Source: Candidatus Accumulibacter iunctus
GTDB lineage: Bacteria; Pseudomonadota; Gammaproteobacteria; Burkholderiales; Rhodocyclaceae
Direction of reading: 5' to 3'
Assembly (NCBI GenBank): GCA_002345025.1
Contig: DDUX01000060.1
Location: forward strand, 1-42,596
Length of the DNA: 42,596 bases
Shown here: piece by piece, positions 35,103 through 42,572 of the stretch
How the letters are laid out: the number at the start of each line of letters is the position of its first letter
Position numbering within the stretch: position 1 is the first letter of the stretch
Position numbers and translations under genes: made by a program
Notes under the pieces: generated by a model
Databases searched by the model: none
What the model saw: the letters and a program-made list of their open reading frames with translations, nothing else
What the model was told of the DNA's origin: nothing

Positions 35103-35831
35103 TCACCAGTCGATCGGCTTGCCATCACGGAAGAAGCCACCGCTCGGACCATCGTCCGGCAGCAGCGCGGCCCAGACGATGCCGCTGGCGCCCTCGTCGG
35201 CACTGCGTGTGGCGTTCTCGCCGCCCATCCCGGTACGACACCAGCCGGGGCAGACCGAGTTGATCTTGATCGCGCTACCTTCGAGTTCGCTGGCAGCCAG
35301 GCGGGTCAGGGCGTTGAGCGCCGCCTTCGACATCCGGTAGCCGGGCCAGAAGCCACCCATTTCGCTCAACTGGCCCATCCCCGAAGAGACGTTGACGATA
35401 CGTCCATAGCCGCTTTCGCGCATCAGCGGCACACAGGCCTGCAGCAGGCGCAGTGCCGCCAGCGCATTGCAGTCGATCGTCGCCGCGACAGTCTCCGGTT
35501 CGACGGCGAAGACGCTCGCTGCCAGCGGGGGGCGGGCAAAGTCGCGCGCTTCCGGGAAGATGCCGGCGTTGTTCACCAGTATGTCGACGCGGCCGAACTC
35601 GCGACGCAGACGAGCAGCGAGAGCCGCGACGGCGCTGGCGTCGGTGACGTCGGCGAGGTGCGGCAGAACGTCAAGGCCACCCTCCCGCAAGCGGGCGGCT
35701 GCCGCTTCGATGTCCGCGGCGTTGCGCCCGACCATCAGGACCTTGCAGCCGGCAGTCGCGAGATCACGCGCAACCGCGAGGCCGATGCCGCGTGCCGCTC
35801 CGGTCACCACGGCGAGTTTCTGAGCTAGCAT
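35103..35831 (-). CDS. Short-chain dehydrogenase/reductase, second
   Basis: A 242-residue classical SDR: TGAARGIG cofactor loop (~10-17), VNNAGIF, the catalytic Ser in NVSSGMGQ, and YRMSKAAL as YxxxK. The VGRN after the second strand favours NADP(H). The C-terminal PDDGPSGGFFRDGKPIDW is typical of a subgroup resembling carbonyl reductases (the GPxGxFF motif). It does not look like a recent duplicate of the neighbouring SDR; only family motifs are shared. It is divergent from the metal-receptor-like gene with a 29-base gap. Substrate unknown. Confidence 0.92.
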   Translation of the reverse strand: MLAQKLAVVTGAARGIGLAVARDLATAGCKVLMVGRNAADIEAAAARLREGGLDVLPHLADVTDASAVAALAARLRREFGRVDILVNNAGIFPEARDFARPPLAASVFAVEPETVAATIDCNALAALRLLQACVPLMRESGYGRIVNVSSGMGQLSEMGGFWPGYRMSKAALNALTRLAASELEGSAIKINSVCPGWCRTGMGGENATRSADEGASGIVWAALLPDDGPSGGFFRDGKPIDW

Positions 35832-35860
35832 TCGTTTTTCCTCCTGTCCGTAGAGGGCGC

Positions 35861-36673
35861 ATGATGCAATGGACTGACGCGCTCGGCAAGTTGCACGGTC
35901 GTTATTCGGGGTCGCCGCGAATCGTTTCGCTGGTCCCGAGCCTGACCGAGTTGCTGATTGCCCTTGGGCTGCACGAGTGCGTGGTCGGCCGCACCGGCTT
36001 CTGCATCCACCCGCGAGAGCTTGTCCGTGGCATTCCGAAGCTTGGCGGGACCAAGGGTTTCGACCGCGAGCGACTGCGCCAGTTGCGACCGAGTCATGTG
36101 CTGGTCAACGTCGACGAGAACCGGCGCGACGAAGTGGCGGCGCTGCGCGATTTCGTGCCGCACCTGATCGTCACCCATCCGCTGGCAGCACGGGACAATC
36201 TCGAACTCTATCGCCTGTTGGGTGGCGTCTTCGGCCGTGAGGAGCAGGCGGCAGTGCTGGCTAGCGCCTTCGAGCGCGAATGGGTGGCGCTCGCCGAGGT
36301 CGCCGCCGCACTGCCGCGGCAGCTCGTCTTGTACCTGATCTGGCGCGACCCGTGGTTCAGCGTCGCCCGCGACACCTACATCTCGCGCATGCTGGCGGCC
36401 GCCGGCTGGGACACGCTGCCGCTCGATAGCGCGCTGCGCTACCCGCAGGTCGAACTGGCGGAGGCAGTCGGCGACGCCGAGATCGTCTTCCTCGCGAGCG
36501 AACCCTATCCCTTCCGCGAGCGCGACCGGCGGCGACTGCAGCGCGAATTTCCCGCCCGGCACTGGCAGTTGATCGACGGTGAAATGGTCTCCTGGTACGG
36601 TAGCCGGGCGGTCGAGGGCCTCTCCTACCTGCGCCAGTTGCGGCTTCGCCTGGCCCAATCGGCGGGAAATTGA
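35861..36673 (+). CDS. BtuF-like helical-backbone metal receptor protein without signal peptide
   Basis: The 270-residue product has the cluster A-III binding-protein fold pattern: RIVSLVPSLTELLIALG, VVGRTGFCIHP, IPKLGGTKGFDRERLRQLRP, and the C-terminal EIVFLASEPYPFRERD. Such proteins (BtuF, FhuD, cobalamin-binding proteins) normally carry a signal peptide, but here the protein starts directly at MMQWTDALGKLHG with a RBS-like AGAGGG upstream, and no hydrophobic leader is in frame. It thus appears cytoplasmic, and no ABC permease or ATPase is nearby. The ligand is unknown. Its TGA lies inside the FNR-type box of ubiU. Confidence 0.87.
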   Translation: MMQWTDALGKLHGRYSGSPRIVSLVPSLTELLIALGLHECVVGRTGFCIHPRELVRGIPKLGGTKGFDRERLRQLRPSHVLVNVDENRRDEVAALRDFVPHLIVTHPLAARDNLELYRLLGGVFGREEQAAVLASAFEREWVALAEVAAALPRQLVLYLIWRDPWFSVARDTYISRMLAAAGWDTLPLDSALRYPQVELAEAVGDAEIVFLASEPYPFRERDRRRLQREFPARHWQLIDGEMVSWYGSRAVEGLSYLRQLRLRLAQSAGN

Positions 36674-36710
36674 CGAGCATCAAGCGCCGGCGAGCCGGGC
36701 TGACTATACT
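36670..36710 (+). promoter_or_regulatory. FNR-type box plus -10 element of ubiUVT
   Basis: TTGAC-GAGC-ATCAA (36670-36683) fits the FNR/ANR consensus at all but one position. A TATACT (36705-36710) has its centre 31 bases downstream, matching class II activation. The start point would be near 36717 with a leader of about 24 bases before ubiU. The box includes the stop codon of the upstream gene. Family knowledge: ubiUV is Fnr-activated in E. coli. Confidence 0.8.
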
Positions 36711-36740
36711 GGCTGGCTCCGTCCAACGAAGTTTTCCTCC

Positions 36741-37754
36741 ATGGCCGCTCGCAAGATTCCCCAGCTCGTCTGCCCGGCGGGCAGCCTGCCGGCACTCAGG
36801 GCCGCGGTAGACCACGGTGCCGACGCGGTCTATCTCGGTTATCGCAACGATACCAACGCCCGCAACTTCGCCGGCCTGAATTTCGACCACAGGTCGATGG
36901 TCGAGGGGATCCGCTACGCCCAAACACGCCACCGCCAGGTTCTGATGGCGATCAACACCTTCGCTCAGCCCGGACGCTTCGCCGACTGGCAGCGAGCGGT
37001 CGATGGCGCGGTGGAACTCGGCGTCGACGCCGTGATCCTCGCCGATGTCGGCCTGCTCGACGACAGCAGTCGCCGCCATCCGGACCTGCGACTCCACCTT
37101 TCGGTTCAGGGTTCGGCGACAAACTACGAAGCGGTGAACTTCGCGCATCGCGAGTTCGGAGTGCGTCGCGCCGTGCTGCCGCGGGTCCTGACGCTGGCGC
37201 AGGTCGAAACGGTGATCCGCAACACGCCGGTCGAGATCGAGGTGTTCGGCTTCGGCAGCCTGTGCGTGATGAACGAGGGTCGCTGCTGGCTCTCGTCGTA
37301 CGCCACCGGCGAGTCACCCAACACCGTCGGCGCCTGTTCGCCGGCGAAGTTCGTGCAGTGGCAGAAGTCTCCGGGCGGCATGGCGACGCGGCTGAATGGC
37401 ATCCTGATCGACTGCTTTGCCGATGCCGAACCGGCGGGCTACCCGACGCTGTGCAAGGGGCGCTTCGAGGTGCAAGGGGAAACCTATTACGCGCTCGAGG
37501 AACCGACCAGCCTCAACGTGCTGGACATCCTCCCCGAAATTGCCCGCATCGGCGTTGCCGCGATCAAGGTGGAGGGACGCCAGCGCAGCCCGACCTACGT
37601 CGCACAGGTCACCCGTACCCTGCGCGCGGCACTCGACGAACTGGCACGCGACGAACGGCACTTCAGCGTCCGGCCAGCGTGGCAGGCCGAACTCGCCCGG
37701 CTGGCGGAAGGCAGCCAGGTGACGCTCGGCGCCTACCATCGACCTTGGCGCTAG
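36741..37754 (+). CDS. ubiU: O2-independent ubiquinone biosynthesis protein UbiU
   Basis: UbiU and UbiV form a complex that hydroxylates the ubiquinone ring without oxygen, using prephenate as oxygen donor in E. coli. The 337-residue product is a U32 peptidase-family protein starting QLVCPAGSLPALRAAVDHGADAVY (read in part). The four [4Fe-4S] ligands are C175, C182, C199 and C238, with the same spacing (7, 17, 39) as I recall for E. coli UbiU. ubiV starts 14 bases after the stop. An FNR-type promoter lies directly upstream. Confidence 0.95.
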   Translation: MAARKIPQLVCPAGSLPALRAAVDHGADAVYLGYRNDTNARNFAGLNFDHRSMVEGIRYAQTRHRQVLMAINTFAQPGRFADWQRAVDGAVELGVDAVILADVGLLDDSSRRHPDLRLHLSVQGSATNYEAVNFAHREFGVRRAVLPRVLTLAQVETVIRNTPVEIEVFGFGSLCVMNEGRCWLSSYATGESPNTVGACSPAKFVQWQKSPGGMATRLNGILIDCFADAEPAGYPTLCKGRFEVQGETYYALEEPTSLNVLDILPEIARIGVAAIKVEGRQRSPTYVAQVTRTLRAALDELARDERHFSVRPAWQAELARLAEGSQVTLGAYHRPWR

Positions 37755-37768
37755 AGGCAGAACCAGCG

Positions 37769-38692
37769 ATGAAACTCTCGCTCGGGCCGCTGCTCTACTT
37801 CTGGCCAAAGAACGAGGTCTACGAGTTCTATGCCGAAATGGCGCAGAACCCGGCGATCGACATCATCTGCCTCGGTGAAGTCGTCTGCTCGCGGCGGCAG
37901 CAGATCCGCACCGCCGACTGGCTGCGCCTCGCACATGACTTGGCGGAGGCCGGCAAGGAAGTCGTCATTGCGGCGCAGGCGCTGCTCGAATCGGAGAGTG
38001 ACCTGAAGGCGCTGCGACGCCTGGCGGACGAGCTCTGCGAGATTCCCGGCTGCCTGCTCGAAGCGAACGACCTCGGCGCGGTCGGCATCGCCGCCGGCCG
38101 ACCATTCGTTGCCGGGCCACACCTCAACATCTACAACGAGGTGACTCTGGCGGCTTTCGCCCGTCGTGGCATGCGGCGCTGGTTGCCACCGCTCGAGGCG
38201 GATCGACGGCTGATCGAGACGCTGCATCGCTCGCGACCGACCGGTGTCGACAGCGAGGTGTTCGTTTTTGGCAGGCTGCCGCTGGCTTTCTCGGCACGCT
38301 GTTTCACCGCCCGGCACTACAATCTCGCCAAGGACGATTGCCAGTTCCGCTGCCTCGACCACCCGCAGGGGGTGACGCTGCGGACCCGCGAAGGACAGCC
38401 TTTCCTGACCATCAACGGCATCCAGACAATGTCGGCGCAGACCTGCAGTCTCCTGCCACAGATTCCCGATCTGCTGGCGATGGGGGTCGAGGTGATCCGC
38501 ATCAGCCCGCAGCCGCAGGCGATGCCGGCGATCATCGCCGCCTTCGACGCCGCTCGCCACGGTCAGGCCCTTAGGGCCGATCCCGCTGGCTGGGCGAGCG
38601 AGGGGCTGGTCGACGGCTACTGGTTCGGCGATGCCGGCATTGTGCGCCATCAGGCTCCCGGCCAGGTCAATTGCGAAGGAAATCACGCATGA
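37769..38692 (+). CDS. ubiV: O2-independent ubiquinone biosynthesis protein UbiV
   Basis: The partner of UbiU in anaerobic ring hydroxylation. The 307-residue U32-family product starts KLSLGPLLYFWPKNEVYEFY, with cluster ligands C40, C178, C191 and C195, matching the 13- and 4-residue spacing of the last three ligands in E. coli UbiV as I recall it. GPHLNIYN and the SPQPQ segment are conserved. Its TGA overlaps the ubiT start as ATGA. It is in the cytoplasm, in the ubiUVT unit. Confidence 0.95.
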   Translation: MKLSLGPLLYFWPKNEVYEFYAEMAQNPAIDIICLGEVVCSRRQQIRTADWLRLAHDLAEAGKEVVIAAQALLESESDLKALRRLADELCEIPGCLLEANDLGAVGIAAGRPFVAGPHLNIYNEVTLAAFARRGMRRWLPPLEADRRLIETLHRSRPTGVDSEVFVFGRLPLAFSARCFTARHYNLAKDDCQFRCLDHPQGVTLRTREGQPFLTINGIQTMSAQTCSLLPQIPDLLAMGVEVIRISPQPQAMPAIIAAFDAARHGQALRADPAGWASEGLVDGYWFGDAGIVRHQAPGQVNCEGNHA

Positions 38693-39141
38693 GTCAGCGT
38701 TTCACGATTCCGGGCTTCACGCTGCCGGGTTTCTTCTCGACGATCGGCGCGCATCTGCCGCAATGGCCACACTCGCTGGCGCTGGCGACGGCTCTCAACG
38801 CCGCTGCCAGGACTGGCCTGCTGCCGGCCGACACCCTGACGCAGCTTGAGGGCCGCAGCTTCGTCGTCGAAGTTCTCGACGCCGGCAGCGTCGCGTCCTT
38901 CGTCTATCGCAATGGACTCTTCAGGCCGCTGCTGACCGTCCCCGTGACGCCCGATCTCTGCTTCCAGGCCAACCTGTCGGCCTTCCTGCAACTGCTGGCA
39001 CGCCAGGAAGACCCGGACACCCTCTTTTTCAGGCGCGAGCTGTCGATCGGCGGTGACACCGAACTCGGACTGCTGGTCAAGAACATGCTCGACGCCATCG
39101 AATGGCCGCAGTTGCCGCAGTTGTCGCTCTTCCGGCGTTGA
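38689..39141 (+). CDS. ubiT: Ubiquinone anaerobic biosynthesis accessory factor UbiT (SCP2 domain)
   Basis: A 150-residue protein with an SCP2/sterol-carrier-like lipid-binding domain (SLALATALNAAARTGLL to FFRRELSIGGDTELGLLVKNMLD, in part). In E. coli UbiT binds prenylated intermediates and replaces UbiJ under anaerobic conditions. It is coupled to ubiV by a 4-base overlap. Slightly shorter than the E. coli protein at the N-terminus. Function follows from both the domain and the operon. Confidence 0.93.
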   Translation: MSQRFTIPGFTLPGFFSTIGAHLPQWPHSLALATALNAAARTGLLPADTLTQLEGRSFVVEVLDAGSVASFVYRNGLFRPLLTVPVTPDLCFQANLSAFLQLLARQEDPDTLFFRRELSIGGDTELGLLVKNMLDAIEWPQLPQLSLFRR

Positions 39142-39166
39142 GCCGGGGCCGGCACCGCGGCGAAGC

Positions 39167-40114
39167 ATGTCGCCCGCTCTGGCGGCCAGGCGCCCGCTGA
39201 TCGCCGGCATCGCCTGCGCACTCGGTGCCGGCATGCTCTGGGGGCTCGTTTTCGTCGTTCCCCTGATGCTGCCCGAGTATCCGCCGGCGATGCTTTCCTT
39301 TGGCCGCTACCTTGGCTTCGGCGTCATTGCGCTGCTGCTCGCCTGGAGCGATCGCGCGCGTCTGTTGCGGCTGCAGCGCCGGGACTGGCGAACGGCTTTC
39401 GAGCTGGCGCTGGTTGGCAACATCCTCTACTACCTCTTCCTGGCGTCGGCAATCCAACTCGCCGACGCACCGCTGCCGACGATGCTCATTGGCACGCTGC
39501 CGATCGTCATCGCCATCGTCGCCAACTTCGGTAGCGACGCGTTGCCATGGCGGCGCCTGCTGCCCTCGCTGGCGGTGATGATGACCGGCATCATCCTGGT
39601 GAACCAGCATGAGATGGCTTCGCTCGGCATGCAGCGCAACGCCGATGACCACTATCTCGGGGCGCTGCTGGCGCTGGCGGCCGTCGCCGCCTGGACTTGG
39701 TACCCGGTGCGCAATTCACGCTGGCTGCACCAGCGACCGGAGATCGGTCCCGGAACCTGGGCGCTGGCGCAGGGGCTGGCAACGCTGCCGCTGGCAGCGA
39801 TCGGGATGGCCGGCGCCGGCGTCTGGCTGGGTGGCGGCTTTGACTATCCGCTCGGACCAGAGCCAATGCGCTACCTTGGACTGATGCTGACTCTCGGCCT
39901 CTGTGCCTCATGGCTCGGCACCCTGCTCTGGAATCGGGCCAGCCAGTTGCTGCCGACCGCTCTGAGTGGTCAGCTCATCGTCTTCGAGACGCTCGCGGCC
40001 TTTACCTACGCTTTCGTCTGGCGTGGCACGCTCCCCGGCGCCTCGGCGCTTCTCGGCATCGCGCTGCTGGTTGCCGGAGTCGTTCTCGGCGTACGTGCCT
40101 TTCGCGCAGTCTGA
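39167..40114 (+). CDS. EamA/DMT-family membrane transporter
   Basis: A 315-residue integral membrane protein with about ten hydrophobic segments in two EamA-type halves: the first starts LIAGIACALGAGMLWGLVF, the second at about LGALLALAAVAAWTWYPVR. Family members export amino acids, purines, nucleotide sugars or drugs; the substrate cannot be read here. ATG at 39167 lies 25 bases after ubiT without a strong ribosome site, so it may be read through from the ubiUVT promoter. Downstream it is separated from tsaD by a 125-bp repeat copy. Confidence 0.9.
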   Translation: MSPALAARRPLIAGIACALGAGMLWGLVFVVPLMLPEYPPAMLSFGRYLGFGVIALLLAWSDRARLLRLQRRDWRTAFELALVGNILYYLFLASAIQLADAPLPTMLIGTLPIVIAIVANFGSDALPWRRLLPSLAVMMTGIILVNQHEMASLGMQRNADDHYLGALLALAAVAAWTWYPVRNSRWLHQRPEIGPGTWALAQGLATLPLAAIGMAGAGVWLGGGFDYPLGPEPMRYLGLMLTLGLCASWLGTLLWNRASQLLPTALSGQLIVFETLAAFTYAFVWRGTLPGASALLGIALLVAGVVLGVRAFRAV

Positions 40115-40161
40115 GCTTGCGCGCACGTTTCTTCGGCCGGCCGCGGCCGGGCCCGGTGCTA

Positions 40162-40286
40162 ACGGTCATGACTGTAGAGATACCCCGAATGAGGAAAGTC
40201 ATGACCGTTTCCCTCATCCCCGGCCCTTCTCCCGCGCGCGGGAGAAGGGAGATGCGCGAGTCGCTGACGCGACTTTCACATTAAAA
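40162..40286 (-). repeat. 125-bp three-hairpin dispersed repeat, copy 2 (inverted relative to copy 1)
   Basis: Reverse complement of the element at 659-783, same length, with about 14 mismatches. The 93 bases nearest tsaD hold only 4 changes; the other 10 fall in the remaining 32, mostly in the large loop. Arms ACGGTCATGA (40162-40171) and TCATGACCGT (40199-40208) are unchanged, as is the 11-bp CCCTTCTCCCG/CGGGAGAAGGG stem. It ends at the first base of an upstream ATG of tsaD, so it forms the whole tsaD leader. Confidence 0.9.
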
Positions 40287-40294
40287 TGCCGCCG

Positions 40295-41314
40295 ATGCTG
40301 GTTCTTGGAATCGAATCCTCCTGCGACGAAACGGGCGTCGCGCTGTATGGCAGTGATGGCGACGGCGGTTTGCTGGCGCACGCGCTGTACTCACAGGTCC
40401 GGATGCACGCCGAATATGGCGGCGTGGTGCCTGAACTCGCCTCGCGTGACCACATCGGGCGTCTGGTGCCCCTCTTGCGGCAGGTGCTGGCCGCCAGCGG
40501 CCGTTCGCTGACGGCGATCGATGCCGTCGCCTACACGCAGGGGCCGGGCCTCGCCGGTGCCCTCCTCGTCGGCGCCGCTTTCGCCGAGGCGCTGGCGACG
40601 GCACTGGCGCTGCCGACGGTGCCGGTACACCACCTCGAAGGGCACCTCCTGTCGCCGCTGCTGTCGGCACGACCGCCGCGTTTTCCCTTCGTCGCCCTGC
40701 TGGTCTCGGGAGGACATAGCCAACTGATGCGCGTCACCGGCGTCGGCGAGTACGCGCTGTTGGGCGAGACGCTCGATGACGCAGCCGGTGAGGCCTTCGA
40801 CAAGACCGCCAAGCTGCTCGGACTCGGCTACCCGGGTGGTCCGGCGCTGGCGGCGCTCGCCGACAGCGGCCGGCCGGGGCGGGTGAAGCTGCCGCGGCCG
40901 ATGCTCCGGTCGGGCGATCTCGATTTCAGCTTCAGCGGCCTGAAGACGGCGGTGTTGACCCGCGTTCGCGAACTCGGCACGCTCGACGACGAGCAGCGCG
41001 CGGACATCGCCTGCGGCTTTCAGGAAGCGATCGTCGAGGTGCTGGTGAGCAAGGCACTGCGCGCAGTCAAGGCCGCTGGACTGCAGCAACTGGTGGTCGC
41101 CGGAGGCGTTGGAGCCAACCGCGAACTGCGCCGGCAGCTCGATGCCCGCGCCGCGAGGGCACGTATCGACGTCTTTTACCCGGAACTCGAATTCTGTACC
41201 GACAACGGCGCGATGATCGCACTCGCCGGCGCCCTGCGCCTGCAGGCAGGGGTCGCCGGCAAGGAGCCCGGCGCTTTCGCGGTGCGGCCGCGCTGGCCGC
41301 TGACCGACGCCTAG
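40295..41314 (+). CDS. tsaD: tRNA N6-adenosine threonylcarbamoyltransferase
   Basis: TsaD transfers the threonylcarbamoyl group to A37 of ANN-decoding tRNAs, working with TsaB, TsaE and TsaC. From the ATG at 40295 the 339-residue product starts with the canonical LVLGIESSCDETGVAL; an ATG at 40286 would add MPP. Metal ligands H113 and H117 lie in VHHLEGHLLSP, followed by LVSGGHSQL, GEAFDKTAKLLGLGYPGGP, SFSGLKTA, and VAGGVGANRELR. No ribosome site is visible; the leader is a hairpin repeat. Its TAG shares a CTAG with the convergent plsY stop. Confidence 0.96.
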   Translation: MLVLGIESSCDETGVALYGSDGDGGLLAHALYSQVRMHAEYGGVVPELASRDHIGRLVPLLRQVLAASGRSLTAIDAVAYTQGPGLAGALLVGAAFAEALATALALPTVPVHHLEGHLLSPLLSARPPRFPFVALLVSGGHSQLMRVTGVGEYALLGETLDDAAGEAFDKTAKLLGLGYPGGPALAALADSGRPGRVKLPRPMLRSGDLDFSFSGLKTAVLTRVRELGTLDDEQRADIACGFQEAIVEVLVSKALRAVKAAGLQQLVVAGGVGANRELRRQLDARAARARIDVFYPELEFCTDNGAMIALAGALRLQAGVAGKEPGAFAVRPRWPLTDA

Positions 41315-41925
41315 CGCTTGCTGCCGATCCTTGGCTCGTTGCCGGCCAGCAATCGTTGCAGGTTCTGCCAGTGCTTGCCGATCAGCGCCATGGCAATGAT
41401 GCCGATCACCAGCACCATGCCGTCGTTACCCCACAACAGGATGGCGTACAGTGGCGCCGCGGCTGCCGCGACCAGGGCGGCGAGCGAGGAATAGCGCAGG
41501 GTGAAGGCGATGAACAGCCAAGTGGCGAGCGTTGCCAGCCCAAGCCACGGATTGATCGCCAGCAGGACGCCGGCAGCGGTAGCGACACCCTTGCCGCCCT
41601 TGAAACCGAGGAAGACCGGGTAGAGGTGGCCGAAAAAGACGGCCAGCGCAACGACACCGACGGTCACTGGACTCAGCCCGTACAGCGGGGTGTAATGGGC
41701 GGCGAGAAAGACCGCCAGCCAGCCCTTCAAGGCGTCGCCGATCAGGGTGAACACGGCGGCCCCCTTGTGACCACTGCGCAGGACGTTGGTCGCTCCGGGG
41801 TTCTTCGAACCATAGCTGCGCGGGTCGGCGAGACCGAAGACGCGGCTGGCGACGAGCGCGAAGGGAACCGAGCCGAGCAGGTAGGCAGCGAGGACGGCAA
41901 GCAGGGTGAGCAGTGTCGATGGCAT
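41311..41925 (-). CDS. plsY: Acyl-phosphate:glycerol-3-phosphate acyltransferase
   Basis: PlsY makes lysophosphatidate from acyl-phosphate and glycerol 3-phosphate at the inner membrane. The 204-residue product has several membrane segments and the family motifs GSVPFALVASR, DPRSYGSKNPGATNVLR, and the cytoplasmic glycine-rich GFKGGKGVATAAG. The stop codon shares four bases with the tsaD stop. It is divergent from folB, a common arrangement in Proteobacteria. Confidence 0.96.
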   Translation of the reverse strand: MPSTLLTLLAVLAAYLLGSVPFALVASRVFGLADPRSYGSKNPGATNVLRSGHKGAAVFTLIGDALKGWLAVFLAAHYTPLYGLSPVTVGVVALAVFFGHLYPVFLGFKGGKGVATAAGVLLAINPWLGLATLATWLFIAFTLRYSSLAALVAAAAAPLYAILLWGNDGMVLVIGIIAMALIGKHWQNLQRLLAGNEPRIGSKR

Positions 41926-42063
41926 CGGCTGGGTGATCTCGAGGTTCCGACATCGGGATCCGGGGCCGGAAGGCTATAGAATGCGCGCTCTGTCGCCACC
42001 TTTCCGGCAGCGCGGCGCCATCATACACCACGCCGCCGGCGCACCCACCTGGCCCCTTGCCGC

Positions 42064-42420
42064 ATGGACATCATCTTCATCAACGAACTGCGCGCGACGA
42101 CGCTGATCGGCATCTACCCACGCGAGAAAGCCCTGCCGCAGACGGTCGAGATCTCGCTGCAGATCGGCACATCGACCGCCAGTGCCGGCGCCAGCGACGA
42201 CATCGGCGACACCATCGACTATGCGCACGTCGTCGACCGCCTGCGCGCCGAACTCGCCGCCCGCCACTTCAACCTGCTCGAGCGGCTCGCCGAGTATGTG
42301 GCGACGCTGCTGCTCGAGGATTTTGGCGCCACCTGGGTGCGCGTCTCGATTGCCAAACTGGGCATGATGCGGGGCGTTGCGCGGGTCGGCGTGGTCATCG
42401 AGCGCGGCGCTGCCGCCTGA
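42064..42420 (+). CDS. folB: Dihydroneopterin aldolase
   Basis: FolB converts 7,8-dihydroneopterin to 6-hydroxymethyl-dihydropterin and glycolaldehyde in folate synthesis. The 118-residue product has the family layout: IIFINELRATTLIGIYPREK, DIGDTIDYAHVVDRL, and NLLERLAEYVATLLLEDF with the conserved Glu, then VSIAKLGMMRGV with the active-site Lys. It is divergent from plsY with a 138-base spacer. No other folate gene is in the window. Confidence 0.95.
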   Translation: MDIIFINELRATTLIGIYPREKALPQTVEISLQIGTSTASAGASDDIGDTIDYAHVVDRLRAELAARHFNLLERLAEYVATLLLEDFGATWVRVSIAKLGMMRGVARVGVVIERGAAA

Positions 42421-42553
42421 CCCGGAGCCCGCTCCGGGCCGTCCGGCAGCCCCTTTCCCGCGGCTCGCCAACGCCATGCGATGCGCCTGCCGACCGGCGG
42501 TTCCGTCCTGCTCGTCGCGGCCAGGCGAGCAGTCGCCGCCACTTCGCATATTG

Positions 42554-42572
42554 GTTGAGCGTTTCGCTCAAC
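42554..42572. repeat. Inverted repeat near the right edge
   Basis: GTTGAGCG (42554-42561), loop TTT, CGCTCAAC (42565-42572), followed by the A+T-rich ATTGTTGATTCTTTGTTTC. It lies 134 bases after folB, in a patch clearly less G+C-rich than its surroundings. It could be a distal terminator with a weak T-rich tail, or an operator of a gene beyond the window. The rest of 42421-42596 shows no supportable gene. Confidence 0.4.

Noticed and set aside
34259..35831. The two neighbouring SDR genes as a recent inverted duplication
   Set aside because: Outside the family motifs the proteins differ throughout, with different C-termini.
35832..35860. Cobalamin riboswitch before the BtuF-like gene
   Set aside because: The gap to the divergent SDR gene is only 29 bases, too short for one.
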